From the NCBI GenBank assembly GCA_001642945.1, contig LGRT01000023.1:124001-188000 (forward strand): a stretch of DNA of 64,000 nucleotides. The letters are read 5' to 3'. The stretch comes from Rhodobacteraceae bacterium SB2 (GTDB lineage: Bacteria > Pseudomonadota > Alphaproteobacteria > Rhodobacterales > Rhodobacteraceae). The translations under genes and the position numbers were made by a program. Each line of letters begins with the position of its first letter. Within the stretch, counting starts at the first letter, position 1. The notes under the pieces are model-generated. The model searched no databases, was not told where the DNA came from, and worked only from the letters and a program-made list of their open reading frames with translations. Positions 21,146 through 31,077 of this stretch are shown here, piece by piece.

Positions 21146-21445
21146 ATTGGCGCTCTATCAATCTACAATTGCCCGCGTTTTGACATAAAGCACGCGCAGG
21201 GGCAACGGCCACATTGATTTTGAGTTTGAAAAATCACGCTTTCCGGCCAGCACTGTAGATTTCATATAGCCTTTGCCCGAGATATTGCCTTGAGCCGAAA
21301 CCCAACAAAAAAACCGCATCTTTATCGGTTAGAGTTGAAAAGCAACTGGACAAAGAAATCACGACCGTTACCTTCACCCCCCGAGATGACGCGGCTTGCG
21401 CAGGCAACCGCCATCACGCGAACAAAAAGGCCGAGGGCGCCAAAT

Positions 21446-22372
21446 ATGAAAATTGCGATTATTGGTGTGGGGGCGATGGGCTCAATTTATGCCGGTATGC
21501 TTAGCGAAGCCGGGCATGAGGTATGGGCCATTGATCCCTGGGCGGCGCATGTGGCGGCGATCAACGCTGACGGCTTGCGCTTGTCAGGGGCAAGCGGTGA
21601 TCGGGTTATAAAGGCGCTGCGGGCCAGCGTTGATATATCGCAAGTCGGGCAATGCGATATCTGCGTGATTGCCACGAAAGCCTCCGGCGTTGCTGCGGCC
21701 GCGAAAGCCATTGCCCCTGTCATCGGGCCCGATTGTCTGGTTTTAACCATTCAAAACGGCTTGGGTGCAGATCGGCGCCTTGCCCAGCATATGCCGATGC
21801 ATAACGTGCTGCTCGGGGTGGCTGATGGCTTTGGTGCATCGATGAAAGGCCCCGGACACGCGCATCACAATGCGATGAAGCTTATCCGTATCGGTGAAAT
21901 CACGGGCGGCATAAGCCCCCGCCTCAGCGCGCTGGAAGCGCTGTTTCAAAACGCCGGGTTCAACGCAAAAGCCTTTGAAAATATAAACACACTGATTTGG
22001 GAAAAGTTTTTATGCAACGTCACCTTCAGCGCGCCCTGCACTGTCTATGAGCAAACTGTTGGCGCTTTGATGGAGGATCAGGATCATTGGATGGTTGCGC
22101 TGGCTGCAATGCAAGAGGCCTATCGGTTGGGGCAAGCCAAAAATATTGCGTTTAGCTTCGAAGATCCGGTGGCCTATGTAACCGCTTTTGGGGCGCAGAT
22201 GCCCGATGCGCGCCCCTCAATGTTATTGGATTTCATAGCCCAAAAACCCTCTGAGCTCGACGCGATTAATGGTATGGTTCCTGTGTTGAGCAAAGAACTG
22301 GGCCTTCCCACCCCTGTGAATGATGATTTGGTCGCCAAAGTCCGACTTAAAGAAGCCAGTTTTAAAGGTTAA
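21446..22372 (+). CDS. Ketopantoate reductase-family oxidoreductase (ApbA/PanE)
   Basis: 308 residues from ATG 21446. The Rossmann motif IAIIGVGAMGSIYAGMLSEAG starts at residue 2, so the open frame further upstream is not used. The catalytic Lys region is NINTLIWEKFLCNVTFSAPC and the conserved Glu lies in KPSELDAINGMV. PanE reduces 2-dehydropantoate with NADPH in pantothenate synthesis, but the family is broad and roseobacters often have several paralogs. It is followed 4 bp later by the FAH-family gene, suggesting a joint catabolic role. Confidence 0.82.
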   Translation: MKIAIIGVGAMGSIYAGMLSEAGHEVWAIDPWAAHVAAINADGLRLSGASGDRVIKALRASVDISQVGQCDICVIATKASGVAAAAKAIAPVIGPDCLVLTIQNGLGADRRLAQHMPMHNVLLGVADGFGASMKGPGHAHHNAMKLIRIGEITGGISPRLSALEALFQNAGFNAKAFENINTLIWEKFLCNVTFSAPCTVYEQTVGALMEDQDHWMVALAAMQEAYRLGQAKNIAFSFEDPVAYVTAFGAQMPDARPSMLLDFIAQKPSELDAINGMVPVLSKELGLPTPVNDDLVAKVRLKEASFKG

Positions 22373-22376
22373 CGCT

Positions 22377-23222
22377 ATGCTGCTTGCCTCTGCTTTCGTA
22401 AAGAATACCCCTGTTTATGGCGTGCTTGGGCCAAGCTTGTTTTTTCCTGCGACTGCGAATGTTCTAGGGCGCTGGCCCAGCCTAAAAGACCTGATCGCCG
22501 ATGATGCGCTGGATGTTTTAAAAGCGCAACTGGAGGCGGGCATCGATTTAGAAGCGGTAACATTGCGCCAACCGATCCCCAATGCTTCAAAAATCATCTG
22601 CGTTGGGCTCAATTATCGAAAGCCCTATCCGGTTGACGGGGTCGCGCCGCCAGACCCGGAGCATATTATTCTTTTTGGAAAAGAACAAAGCAGCATGGTA
22701 GCCCATCACGAGCCGCTGCAGCCCCCCGCTGGCATGGCCGGCCAAAGCTTTGATTATGAAGGCGAGATTGCCGTGGTGATCGGCAAGCGTGCGTTTCAAA
22801 TCAGCGCAGAAACGGCTTTGGACCATGTATTAGGCTATTCCGCCTTGAATGATGGCTCGGTGCGCGATTGGCAAAAGCACAGCATTTATGCAGGCAAGAA
22901 CTTTTATCAGTCTGGATCTTGGGGACCGGCAATTCTTACGAAAGATCAGCTGGATGATCCGGATGAATTGCACCTCAAAACCTTTGTGAATGGCGAATTG
23001 CGCCAAAGCTGCCGCGCCAAAGAAATGGTATTTTCAATCGCCGCGCAAATCGCCTATATCTCCCATCTTTTTCCGCTTGAAGCGGGAGATGTTATTGCAA
23101 CCGGCTCTCCAGATGGGACGGGCGGCGCGCGCAATCCAAAAGCGTTTTTACGCCCGGGTGACCTTGTTGAGGTTCAAGTTGGCGCGCAGCTATCGCTTGA
23201 AAACCGCGTCGCAGATGCCTAA
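22377..23222 (+). CDS. Fumarylacetoacetate hydrolase-family protein
   Basis: 281 residues from ATG 22377, preceded by AAAGG. FAH fold: KIICVGLNYRKPYPV, the metal ligands in FDYEGEIAVVIGK (two Glu) and GYSALNDGSVRDWQ (Asp), then GDVIATGSPDGTGGAR. Such enzymes hydrolyse or decarboxylate acylpyruvates and related oxo-acids. With the ketopantoate reductase-like gene 4 bp upstream it forms a two-gene operon, possibly for a sugar-acid or aromatic catabolic intermediate; the substrate is not known. Confidence 0.86.
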   Translation: MLLASAFVKNTPVYGVLGPSLFFPATANVLGRWPSLKDLIADDALDVLKAQLEAGIDLEAVTLRQPIPNASKIICVGLNYRKPYPVDGVAPPDPEHIILFGKEQSSMVAHHEPLQPPAGMAGQSFDYEGEIAVVIGKRAFQISAETALDHVLGYSALNDGSVRDWQKHSIYAGKNFYQSGSWGPAILTKDQLDDPDELHLKTFVNGELRQSCRAKEMVFSIAAQIAYISHLFPLEAGDVIATGSPDGTGGARNPKAFLRPGDLVEVQVGAQLSLENRVADA

Positions 23223-23306
23223 CTCGGCGCGGCGCCTAGACTTGGCGATCGTATCGGGCGCGCTAGATCTACCCTGTTAAGGTTTTGAAATTGACGGGAA
23301 TTGCAG

Positions 23307-23852
23307 ATGACAAAATGGATCTACGGGTTGGTTTTTAGCCTGCTCATCAGCCCCAGCTGGAGCGATACGAACATGATCGACGCCTTTGAACAGCAGCCAG
23401 AACGCCGCTGGCGTTATTTTTCCGATCAAGTGATGGGCGGTTTATCACAAGGCCAAGCAAATTTCGTTAAAACCGATGCCCGCTTTAGCGCCCATTTATC
23501 GGGTTGGGTCACGACGCAGAATAATGGTGGATTCATCCAAATACGCCGCGAGATCAACGGCTCCAACTACCCTGATGCAAAAGGCGTGACGCTCAAAGTT
23601 AAAGGCAATGGAGAACGCTATTACCTGCATCTGCGGACAAAACAAACGCGGCTTCCCTGGCATTATTATCAGGCCAGCTTTGGCAGCAGTTCAGACTGGC
23701 AAAGCTTTTCCATACCGTTTTCCAGCTTTGAACGATCCGGCTGGGTCTTGGGGGCGGAAATCGACCCCGCAAGCATTTCAAGCTTGGGTATCGTCGCCTA
23801 CGGAAAAGATCATCAAGCAGATCTTTGGATAGATGAAATCGGGTTTTATTAA
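23307..23852 (+). CDS. CIA30-family protein with signal peptide
   Basis: 181 residues from ATG 23307 (a TTG two codons upstream is possible). The hydrophobic N-terminus WIYGLVFSLLISPSWS is a likely signal peptide. The mature part has FSDQVMGGLSQGQANF and DLWIDEIGFY, hallmarks of the CIA30 / NADH:ubiquinone oxidoreductase intermediate-associated protein 30 fold, a beta-sandwich resembling carbohydrate-binding modules. Bacterial members are of unknown role; export makes a complex I role unlikely. Confidence 0.8.
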   Translation: MTKWIYGLVFSLLISPSWSDTNMIDAFEQQPERRWRYFSDQVMGGLSQGQANFVKTDARFSAHLSGWVTTQNNGGFIQIRREINGSNYPDAKGVTLKVKGNGERYYLHLRTKQTRLPWHYYQASFGSSSDWQSFSIPFSSFERSGWVLGAEIDPASISSLGIVAYGKDHQADLWIDEIGFY

Positions 23853-23978
23853 ACAACGATGGGGGCCTCTGATAGGAACGTATCAGCCAAGACAGAGGCA
23901 TCAAAGCGATCCGCGATATTTTGATATCCCCACCGCGTTGGGCCTGTTAGGCTTGGCCCAGCCCAAAAGAGGATGCGT

Positions 23979-24998
23979 ATGAAAAGTTTTTTAGACCCAA
24001 GGCAAACTTTGCACAATCCAAAGCATTTCATGTTTAATGGCCGCCAAGCAGAGAACCCCGAAACCCCCGCACGTATCGAAATTTTAAAGGCAGGCGCTGA
24101 AGCCGCCGGCTGTGCGTTTGAGGCCCCAAGAGATTACGGGCTTGGCCCAATCGGCGCCATCCATTCTCCGCGTTATTTGACGTTTTTGCAAAATATTTAC
24201 ACCCGGTGGGCGCGAATGAAAGACGGTGGTGATGAGGTGATACCAAATATCCACCCCGCCAACCGAGTGGATTCTTATCCGGCCTCTGCGGTGGGTCAGG
24301 CGGGGTTTCATCAAGCCGATACAGCCTGCCCGATTTCAGCCAATACATGGGAGGCGGCTTATTGGTCGGCTCAATCAGCGATCGCTGGGGCAGAATATAT
24401 GCTGCAGGGTGGCAGCCGCGCCTATGTGCTATGCCGCCCCCCTGGCCATCACGCCATGAGCGAATTGGCTGGCGGGTTTTGCTTTTTGAACAATGCCGCT
24501 ATTGCTGCGGGTCTGTTAAGCAAAGCCGGCCGGCGCGTCAGCGTTTTGGACATAGACGTGCATCACGGAAACGGAACGCAGAATATTTTTTACCACCGAA
24601 ACGATGTTTTCACAGTGTCACTTCATGCAGATCCGGCGCGGTTTTATCCTTTTTATTGGGGGCATAGCGCTGAAACCGGAGCTGGTTTGGGCGCAGGCTA
24701 TAACCTGAACCTGCCGCTTCCCCGCCGCAGCGATGATGCCGATTATTTAACCGCCCTTGCGCAAGCTTTAGAGCAAATTCAAGCCTATGGCACCGATTGT
24801 TTGGTGGTTGCCCTGGGCCTTGACGCTTATGAAGGCGATCCCTTCCAGGGCCTTGCAGTGAGCAGCGAGGGCTTCACCCGAATTGGACAGGCCATCAGCG
24901 CTTTGGGCTGCCCGATCCTTTTAATTCAAGAAGGCGGGTATATTTGCCCAGAATTGGGCACAAATTTAACGGCAGCCCTCGCAGGCTTTGCAGCCTGA
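23979..24998 (+). CDS. Histone-deacetylase / acetylpolyamine amidohydrolase-family enzyme
   Basis: 339 residues from ATG 23979, which sits 6 nt after AGAGG (another ATG is two codons upstream). The zinc amidohydrolase motifs are intact: RPPGHHAMSELAGGFCFLNN (catalytic His pair), VLDIDVHHGNGTQNIF (zinc Asp and His) and ALGLDAYEGDPF (zinc Asp). Relatives deacetylate acetylpolyamines or small acetylated amines; the LNN and GLDAYEGDP pattern fits the APAH-like class. Stands alone. Confidence 0.9.
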   Translation: MKSFLDPRQTLHNPKHFMFNGRQAENPETPARIEILKAGAEAAGCAFEAPRDYGLGPIGAIHSPRYLTFLQNIYTRWARMKDGGDEVIPNIHPANRVDSYPASAVGQAGFHQADTACPISANTWEAAYWSAQSAIAGAEYMLQGGSRAYVLCRPPGHHAMSELAGGFCFLNNAAIAAGLLSKAGRRVSVLDIDVHHGNGTQNIFYHRNDVFTVSLHADPARFYPFYWGHSAETGAGLGAGYNLNLPLPRRSDDADYLTALAQALEQIQAYGTDCLVVALGLDAYEGDPFQGLAVSSEGFTRIGQAISALGCPILLIQEGGYICPELGTNLTAALAGFAA

Positions 24999-25331
24999 TG
25001 GCGCAGATCAACCCAAACATATGTTTGCGCATTGGGGCAAAAAATGACACTTCTAAACATATAAATCAAAACAACGCTTAAGGCGATATTATTGCTGCTG
25101 CTCTAACCCCTGTTTTCTGTCTTATCTCTTGGTCTACTGGTCTTTAATACTCAGAATTTCACGCGGCTGAAGCGTCTGTCTAACAAGGTTTTCTGGCGGC
25201 CCTGCCCAACTTTGCGCAGGTGCTATATACAGGCGCATTCAGGTTTTACAAAATCACCCTCTATATCCCAAAATGGCGCTTTCCATTTTTTTGCGGGATT
25301 GCCGCCTCAAACATCGCTTTAACCGATTACA
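24999..25331. other. Intergenic region after the deacetylase gene
   Basis: 333 bp between convergent genes. The one clear element is a perfect 14-bp palindrome CAAACATATGTTTG at 25014-25027, 16 bp past the deacetylase stop. Nothing else is recognisable. Confidence 0.4.
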
Positions 25332-25880
25332 TTAGGGCGAAAGCCATGTTCCGGCCCAGCGGTCGTCAGCTTGAAACACCGCCCGGAAATGTTGTTTTTT
25401 CAGCGAAAGGACCTCAAGCTTTTGAACCGCACAACTGCAAACCATAAACTGCGATTTCGACGGGGTGAGCGCATAGGCAAAGGCGTCACGGATCGCAAGG
25501 CCGGTGCGCGGGGTTTTGCCATAAGCAATTTGACTGGGTCCGGGTACGTTTTGCCATTGCGCATCGCGATGGGCATCTTGGCGGAGCGCGATGCGGGCGT
25601 GAAGCCGCAATTGGATAGCGCGATCCGGATCCCAAAACAATAATTGAGCCTGTGGATTGGCCTGCAACTCGGCGCATTTCGAACTGCCAATATCGGTGTG
25701 AAATTCCAAATTTTCGCCCGCACGATCAACGCCGCGCAGCACCACATGGCGCGCCTGTGGTTGACCCTCTCTATCCACTGTCGCTAAGGACATCAGCCGG
25801 AAGGGCGACTGCCCATCCGCCTGCCCTTCCTCTAAAAGGCTCCATGCCTGATCCAAAAGCTTTGGAAGCGAGATGTTCAT
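25332..25880 (-). CDS. Pyridoxamine 5'-phosphate oxidase-family flavoprotein
   Basis: 182 residues from ATG 25880, which has AAGG about 8 nt upstream. The split-barrel FMN fold shows FRLMSLATVDREGQPQARHVVLRGVD and FHTDIGSSKCAELQANPQAQLLFWDP, the classical PNPOx FMN-binding pattern, but the protein is shorter than PdxH (about 218) and lacks its C-terminal RLSP signature. It is likely one of the related flavin reductases or alcohol-oxidase-like proteins with unknown substrate. Confidence 0.83.
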   Translation of the reverse strand: MNISLPKLLDQAWSLLEEGQADGQSPFRLMSLATVDREGQPQARHVVLRGVDRAGENLEFHTDIGSSKCAELQANPQAQLLFWDPDRAIQLRLHARIALRQDAHRDAQWQNVPGPSQIAYGKTPRTGLAIRDAFAYALTPSKSQFMVCSCAVQKLEVLSLKKQHFRAVFQADDRWAGTWLSP

Positions 25881-26230
25881 GTGGTTTGCCTTTTGTGACA
25901 AGAGTGGAGCGTAAGCCGACTGACAGAGGAAAGAGCCGATCCCCTTCCTAATCCCCAAGTAAAGCATTCAAGCGCTTAATCAAGAACGGCCAATTTCATC
26001 CCAGACATGTAAACCTGTATCCGTTCAAGCATGACCTAAAATAAAAAAAGCCCGCTCAAGGCCTTCTCCCTCTGAGAAAACGCCTGACAGATAATGCTGG
26101 ACCCATTCCTTCTATCAGCACAGCTTGCACGTGCCCTGCTCTCAATGCGTTTCTTTACATGGTTCAGTTGCGCGATTATCAAAGCGCAATTCAAAGCGTA
26201 ACACGCCGCGGCACTCGAAAGGTTTAAGAA
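25881..26230. other. Divergent intergenic region before ugd
   Basis: 350 bp between the PNPOx-family gene (minus) and ugd (plus), which should hold both promoters. An A-rich run (26039-26048) beside GCCCGCTCAAGGCC could be a weak hairpin. No confident regulatory motif seen. Confidence 0.3.
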
Positions 26231-27397
26231 ATGAAAATAGTTGTTGTAGGCTTGGGATATGTGGGGGTCGCCAATGCGGCCGTTCTGGCGCAACATTGTA
26301 AGGTGATAGGCGTGGATGTTTCACCCCAGCGGGTGGCTCTTGTAAATGCCCGAAAATCTCCCATCGGGGATCAAGACTTGCCCGATTTCCTTGCTACGGG
26401 CGATCTAAATCTAAGCGCGACAACAAATCTGCACGAGGCTCTACCTGGCAGTGATTATGTTATCATTGCAACACCCACCAATTATGATGAGAAGCTGAAT
26501 TTTTTCGACACGGGTTCCGTTGAAGACGTGGCTGCTGAATGCATGCAACACGCACCCGAGGCCTGCTTGGTGATAAAGTCAACAATACCAGTGGGCTTTG
26601 TGGATGGGTTGCGCAGCAAATTGCAGAACCAAAACATCTTTTTCTCACCAGAGTTTTTACGCGAAGGCTCTGCGTTATACGATAGCTTAAACCCAAGCCG
26701 TATTATTGTGGGGGACCAGTCTGAAAAGGCAAAAATATTCGCAGGATTGCTCAAGTCGGCCGCACATTCAAAAGACCCAACCTTGCTGCTAACGGGCACC
26801 CGCGAGGCGGAATCGATAAAGCTTTTTTCAAACACATATCTCGCAATGCGGGTGGCTTTTTTCAACGAATTAGACAGTTACGCGATGTCGTACGGCTTAA
26901 ACAGCCGGGAAATTATTGAAGGTGTCTCTTTTGATCCGCGGATCGGCGCACATTATAACAACCCCTCTTTCGGCTATGGTGGATACTGCTTACCCAAGGA
27001 CACAAGGCAATTGCTAGCAAATTACGACAGCGTTCCTCAGAACATGATCCGCGCAATTATAGATGCAAACACAACGCGTAAAGACTTTCTGGCCGAAGAC
27101 ATCTTAAAGCGGTCACCTCGCAACGTTGGAATTTTTCGCCTCACCATGAAATCGAACAGCGATAACTTTCGGCAATCCTCAATACAGGGCCTTATGAAGC
27201 GGATTAAGGCCAAAGGAATTGAGGTTGTGATATATGAGCCTGCGCTCGCGCAAGAGCAGTTTTTCAACTCGCCGGTTATGCGAGACTTAGAGGCCTTTAA
27301 AGCAGCTTGCGACGTGATTTTGACAAACCGCATGTCGTCCGAGCTAAAGGATGTAGCTGATAAAACCTACACGCGCGACTTATTTGGAGAGAATTGA
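26231..27397 (+). CDS. ugd: UDP-glucose 6-dehydrogenase
   Basis: 388 residues, the short (Escherichia coli Ugd-length) class. It oxidises UDP-glucose to UDP-glucuronate with two NAD+. The NAD motif is [32 protein letters not shown] is the usual signature after the NAD domain, and the catalytic Cys is in [17 protein letters not shown] lies about 8 nt before the ATG. Together with galU at 31 kb it supplies glucuronate for surface polysaccharide. It lies just left of the tRNA-Cys integration site. Confidence 0.95.
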   Translation: MKIVVVGLGYVGVANAAVLAQHCKVIGVDVSPQRVALVNARKSPIGDQDLPDFLATGDLNLSATTNLHEALPGSDYVIIATPTNYDEKLNFFDTGSVEDVAAECMQHAPEACLVIKSTIPVGFVDGLRSKLQNQNIFFSPEFLREGSALYDSLNPSRIIVGDQSEKAKIFAGLLKSAAHSKDPTLLLTGTREAESIKLFSNTYLAMRVAFFNELDSYAMSYGLNSREIIEGVSFDPRIGAHYNNPSFGYGGYCLPKDTRQLLANYDSVPQNMIRAIIDANTTRKDFLAEDILKRSPRNVGIFRLTMKSNSDNFRQSSIQGLMKRIKAKGIEVVIYEPALAQEQFFNSPVMRDLEAFKAACDVILTNRMSSELKDVADKTYTRDLFGEN

Positions 27398-27419
27398 GCC
27401 ACTTTCAAAATCTGCGGCC

Positions 27420-27444
27420 AAATTTGCGTGGTTCAAATTTTTTT
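27420..27444 (+). terminator. Possible intrinsic terminator after ugd
   Basis: AAATTTG (27420-27426) pairs with CAAATTT (27434-27440) over a 7-nt loop and runs into a continuous T stretch to 27444. The stem is almost all A-T, so it may be weak. Confidence 0.35.
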
Positions 27445-27700
27445 AATAGGACCCACGTTTTGATAGCGTAAAGAATATTGCACAATTTTTAAATAAAGTC
27501 TTTTTTGAATTGCTGGGTTTGTGCGCGCATAAATACGTTACAAAGAAACACGCTTCAGGAGGTAACCGTATAAAATCAATGTTTTACTATAAGTTTGACA
27601 AACCGTGGCATACGCAAGGCGCAGGTAATCATCACGCCCCGTCTAGCACGACACCGCTTGCACATCTTCTTCCCTTTGTGTAACACGCAACAGCAACCGA

Positions 27701-27774
27701 GGCGGGTTGGTAGAGTGGTTATGCAGCGGATTGCAAATCCGTGTACACCGGTTCGATTCCGGTACCCGCCTCCA
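27701..27774 (+). tRNA. tRNA-Cys (anticodon GCA)
   Basis: A 74-nt cloverleaf with acceptor stem GGCGGGT / ACCCGCC, anticodon stem-loop GGATTGCAAATCC giving GCA, a T-arm CCGGTTCGATTCCGG, and an encoded CCA at 27772-27774. It is followed 244 bp later by a tyrosine integrase in the same orientation, the classic layout of a tRNA-integrated element. Confidence 0.96.
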
Positions 27775-28018
27775 ATAAAATCAAGCACTTAGCCGCTTTT
27801 CCCTCACAATTTTCTCATACACAGTCGATACACAGTTTTCTGTGTATGTGTGTCCAGAATCACCGTGTTGAACAGTGTGATTGCATTTGCAGTGTTTTTC
27901 AGCAATTTCTGCTCGCGCGGCACTTTTCTGCTGTTTACCAGCAAAGATTTTGAACACGTAGCAATTACTGCTGCAAAGTTTCGTTTTCCTTTGAGACTTT
28001 TGATCGTACACTTGGTTT

Positions 28019-29548
28019 ATGAAGGAGACCAACAGAACCATCAAAGTCAGCGAACACATTCGACTGGATACCAGACCTGGCAGTGCAAAGTGGCAAGCAC
28101 GGGTTAAACTGGCTGATGGCTCTTGGCATAGATTTTCAACAAAGACAGAAAGCTTAGAACGCGCCACAGAAGTCGCGATGAAGTTTTTCTACACATCCGA
28201 AGATCGTCTCAAAAATAACCTGCCACAAAGCACGCGCAAGTTTTGCAGAGTGGCAGAATTTGCACGAGACAGGATGCAAGAAGAGCTACGCTCAGGCAGC
28301 GGACACATCGTTTACAAAGATTACATCACTGCGCTTGATAAATATCTCATTCCGTTCTTCGGTTCTTATGACGTAGCCAATATCAATGCCAAAGCTTTGG
28401 TGGACTTTGGTAAGTGGCGTACAGAGCAGCTGGGACGCAAGGCACATCATAGTACCATCAACACGCATAACACGGCATTAAATCGAGTGCTGGATGAAGC
28501 GGAACAACGTGGTTGGATCACACATGCCATTCGGCCCAAGCCCATCAATGACGGCATCAAGACAGAAAGCCGTGGCAGCTTTACCAAAGAAGAATACAAA
28601 ACAATCTATGAAGCACTAAGATCGTTTCATAAGGCGTCTGACAATCCCAATACTCAGGCTACTCGTGAAGTACTCAGGAACTACGTGCTGGTTCTTGCCA
28701 ACACTGGCATGCGGCATGGCACTGAGGCTCTGAACCTCAAATGGAAAAACCTGCTGTGGATCAAAGAAGAAGATCAGACCTATTTGGGGCTGTTTGTAGC
28801 GGGCAAAACGGGTCAGAGGCCACTAATAGCAAGGGATCGCGCTATTAGGCCCCTTGAGCGACAATTGGAGCTCAATCCCAATCTCAAGGGCAAAACACTA
28901 GATGAGGTGATTGAGAGCAAATGCAAAGAGTATGTATTTGTCACCCGCTACGGCGAGCGGGCAGCACTGCCCAACCTTTCGCGTAATTTTGAGACGCTGC
29001 TTAAGTCTCTCAAAATCGTATACGGCGCCGATGGTAAAAAGCGCACGCTCTACAGCTGGCGCCATTTCTACGCCATGTTAGATCTTCAGCGTGGCATCAG
29101 CACCCACGCCCTAAGCAGACAAATGGGCAACAGCACGGGCGTGCTAGATCGTTTCTACTCAAAGCTGTCGCCCTTCATGAACCCAGGTCTGCATTCCGGT
29201 CGCGATCAGCAGGAGCAGCGTAACGCGGCAAAGACCGTCACAGAGCCGCAGCAAGCGGTAACAAAGGCCGAGGGCGACCGAGAGCCGCAAGAGGCGCAAG
29301 TTGCTAACAATACAACACCTGCACAAGACGCAGCGGCCACAAATCAACCTGCCCACTCTAAAACATCAGCGCATGAGAAAGCCTTTGATCTTTTTGATGG
29401 TGGGAAGCTGTCAGAAAAAGCCCTGCTGATTGCAGTTGGAGCAGAACGTAGTGGTTTTGAACTTGCTGAAGACCTACGCTTGCGCACGCTGACAGCTTTT
29501 GAAGAAAGTCGCCTGTCAGAAGATGCTATGATAAAACTGCTGAGTTAA
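28019..29548 (+). CDS. Tyrosine-type integrase of a tRNA-Cys island
   Basis: 509 residues. The catalytic domain (about 185-380) has the box I Arg in NTGMRHGTEALNLKW, the box II region YSWRHFYAMLDLQRG and HALSRQMGNSTGVLDRFYS with the nucleophile Tyr. The first His of the usual HxxR is replaced by Tyr, as in some families of this type. About 125 residues follow the Tyr: a Gln/Ala/Thr-rich linker, then a compact acidic C-terminal segment, an unusual extension for an integrase. The N-terminal 180 residues are the DNA-binding arm and core-binding domains. The gene lies next to tRNA-Cys, its likely attachment site. Confidence 0.88.
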   Translation: MKETNRTIKVSEHIRLDTRPGSAKWQARVKLADGSWHRFSTKTESLERATEVAMKFFYTSEDRLKNNLPQSTRKFCRVAEFARDRMQEELRSGSGHIVYKDYITALDKYLIPFFGSYDVANINAKALVDFGKWRTEQLGRKAHHSTINTHNTALNRVLDEAEQRGWITHAIRPKPINDGIKTESRGSFTKEEYKTIYEALRSFHKASDNPNTQATREVLRNYVLVLANTGMRHGTEALNLKWKNLLWIKEEDQTYLGLFVAGKTGQRPLIARDRAIRPLERQLELNPNLKGKTLDEVIESKCKEYVFVTRYGERAALPNLSRNFETLLKSLKIVYGADGKKRTLYSWRHFYAMLDLQRGISTHALSRQMGNSTGVLDRFYSKLSPFMNPGLHSGRDQQEQRNAAKTVTEPQQAVTKAEGDREPQEAQVANNTTPAQDAAATNQPAHSKTSAHEKAFDLFDGGKLSEKALLIAVGAERSGFELAEDLRLRTLTAFEESRLSEDAMIKLLS

Positions 29549-29597
29549 TCAGCGCCGTGTTACTGGAAGACAAAAGCTGTTTTTGCTATGAAGCAGC

Positions 29598-30380
29598 ATG
29601 GATACCGCGTTTTTCATAATTGCTAAACTGGTTGGAGCACTTCTGCGTGCAGAAACTTGGCTGGTGATCGCATTGGCTGTTTTGATCATAGCATTGCTAC
29701 GGCAGCAACATCGCACTGCTCTTTGGATCTCAACAATCACTTTCGTCTGTATGGTCGCCCTCTGCGTATTTCCGGTGGGGGGATCTTTACTAGCCCGTAT
29801 TGAGCAGACCTATTCAGCAAATCCCACACTTGGTCAGATTGATGGCATCATCATACTTGGCGGCGGAGGCGACCTAGATGCGTTCCGACGCTGGGGGCAA
29901 CCAGAGTTGAGCGAGGGTGGAGACCGTTATACTGCCGCACTCGCACTAGCTAAGTGGCATCCAGAAGCTGTCGTGGTCTTCACCGGAGGCAGTGGCGCTT
30001 TAAGAGACGCGTTAGGCACAGAAAAATCTGAGAGTGATTTGGCGCAAATCTTCTTTGCGGCGCACGATATTATTGAACCCCGTTTGATCATCGAACGGCA
30101 CTCACGCAACACAGCAGAAAACGCTCGGCTGAGTTTTGATTTAATCCAACCTGAAGCAGCTCAAAGCTGGGTGTTGATCACAAGCGCGTTTCACATGCCG
30201 CGCGCGATGCGCAGCTTTGAAACAGCAGGCTGGCAAAACGTGACGGCTTATCCTGTCGATTATCGGACCGCCTCTTTTGAGGATCATACTGGTTGGAACC
30301 TTGACCGTAATTTAGGCAATCTGAATATTCTAATTCGAGAATTAGTGGGACAGTTGGCATATCGCCTTACATTGCGGTGA
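29598..30380 (+). CDS. YdcF/ElyC-family membrane protein (DUF218)
   Basis: 260 residues with two N-terminal membrane segments (about 5-60) and a DUF218 domain: GIIILGGGGDL, VVFTGGSGAL, LIIERHSRNTAENARLSF and VLITSAFHMPRAMRSFETAGW. ElyC in E. coli affects envelope polysaccharide and peptidoglycan steps; the exact activity of the family is unknown. Here it sits 49 bp after the integrase as cargo, consistent with an envelope role near polysaccharide genes, but this is inference. Confidence 0.85.
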   Translation: MDTAFFIIAKLVGALLRAETWLVIALAVLIIALLRQQHRTALWISTITFVCMVALCVFPVGGSLLARIEQTYSANPTLGQIDGIIILGGGGDLDAFRRWGQPELSEGGDRYTAALALAKWHPEAVVVFTGGSGALRDALGTEKSESDLAQIFFAAHDIIEPRLIIERHSRNTAENARLSFDLIQPEAAQSWVLITSAFHMPRAMRSFETAGWQNVTAYPVDYRTASFEDHTGWNLDRNLGNLNILIRELVGQLAYRLTLR

Positions 30381-30395
30381 CGCCAACAAAGACGC

Positions 30396-30962
30396 TCACA
30401 GCAGCTCCACTGCTTCTTTCATCTGATCTGCATTCACATCAATGTATCTTTGTGTGGTCGAGATATGAGAATGTCCCGCAAGTGCTGCAAGCAAGCGCAC
30501 ACCTACTCCCTTGTTTGCTAATCTGGTGATATAGGTTCTGCGACCTGAATGGCTTGAGGCATCCTTGAACCCGCAGTTTTTCAGAATGTCTAAAAATAGC
30601 TGACACATCGTATTAGCTGAGAAGTGACCACCTTTTTGGCTCTCAAAAAGGGGCCGATCTAAGTTGCTCAGGTTTTTATCCAACCCATAGTCATCTAGTG
30701 CTTTTGCGAGGCGCTTATTGATGAACACGCTGCGCCGCTGCCCACCTTTGGTTTGATCACATTCCAGCGTAAACTGTTCACGTACTCGACCCTTGGCGTC
30801 AAACACGTCACCTAATTTAAGCGCAGCTATTTCTTTAGCACGAAGTCCTGCAAAAAAGCTCACCATAAAAATAGCTGTGTCCCGATTGGCATGTCGTCTT
30901 GTGCGGCAGTAGTGCAGCACCTTGCGGAACTGGGCTTCATTCAGTGTCTGTGCATGCCTCAT
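30396..30962 (-). CDS. Short tyrosine recombinase (catalytic domain only)
   Basis: 188 residues, the length of the FimB/FimE invertases and without the N-terminal core-binding domain of XerC. Catalytic residues are seen: Arg in FFAGLRAKEIAALKLG, Lys in QTKGGQRRSVFI, HSGRRTYITRLA (HxxR), GHSHISTTQRYI (His and nucleophile Tyr). Such proteins invert promoter segments or are remnants of integrases. The strip directly upstream of its start holds two strong inverted repeats, so site-specific inversion is worth testing. It is convergent with ydcF. Confidence 0.85.
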   Translation of the reverse strand: MRHAQTLNEAQFRKVLHYCRTRRHANRDTAIFMVSFFAGLRAKEIAALKLGDVFDAKGRVREQFTLECDQTKGGQRRSVFINKRLAKALDDYGLDKNLSNLDRPLFESQKGGHFSANTMCQLFLDILKNCGFKDASSHSGRRTYITRLANKGVGVRLLAALAGHSHISTTQRYIDVNADQMKEAVELL

Positions 30963-31077
30963 AGCGTAAAACCCTTAAATCTCATCTTCTCGCTATAACG
31001 ACTATAAAGTCTGAGGTTTGGGTTGGGCGACCGATTTTTGCATTGAGAAACACATTATTTTAAAGGCCAATTCGGCC

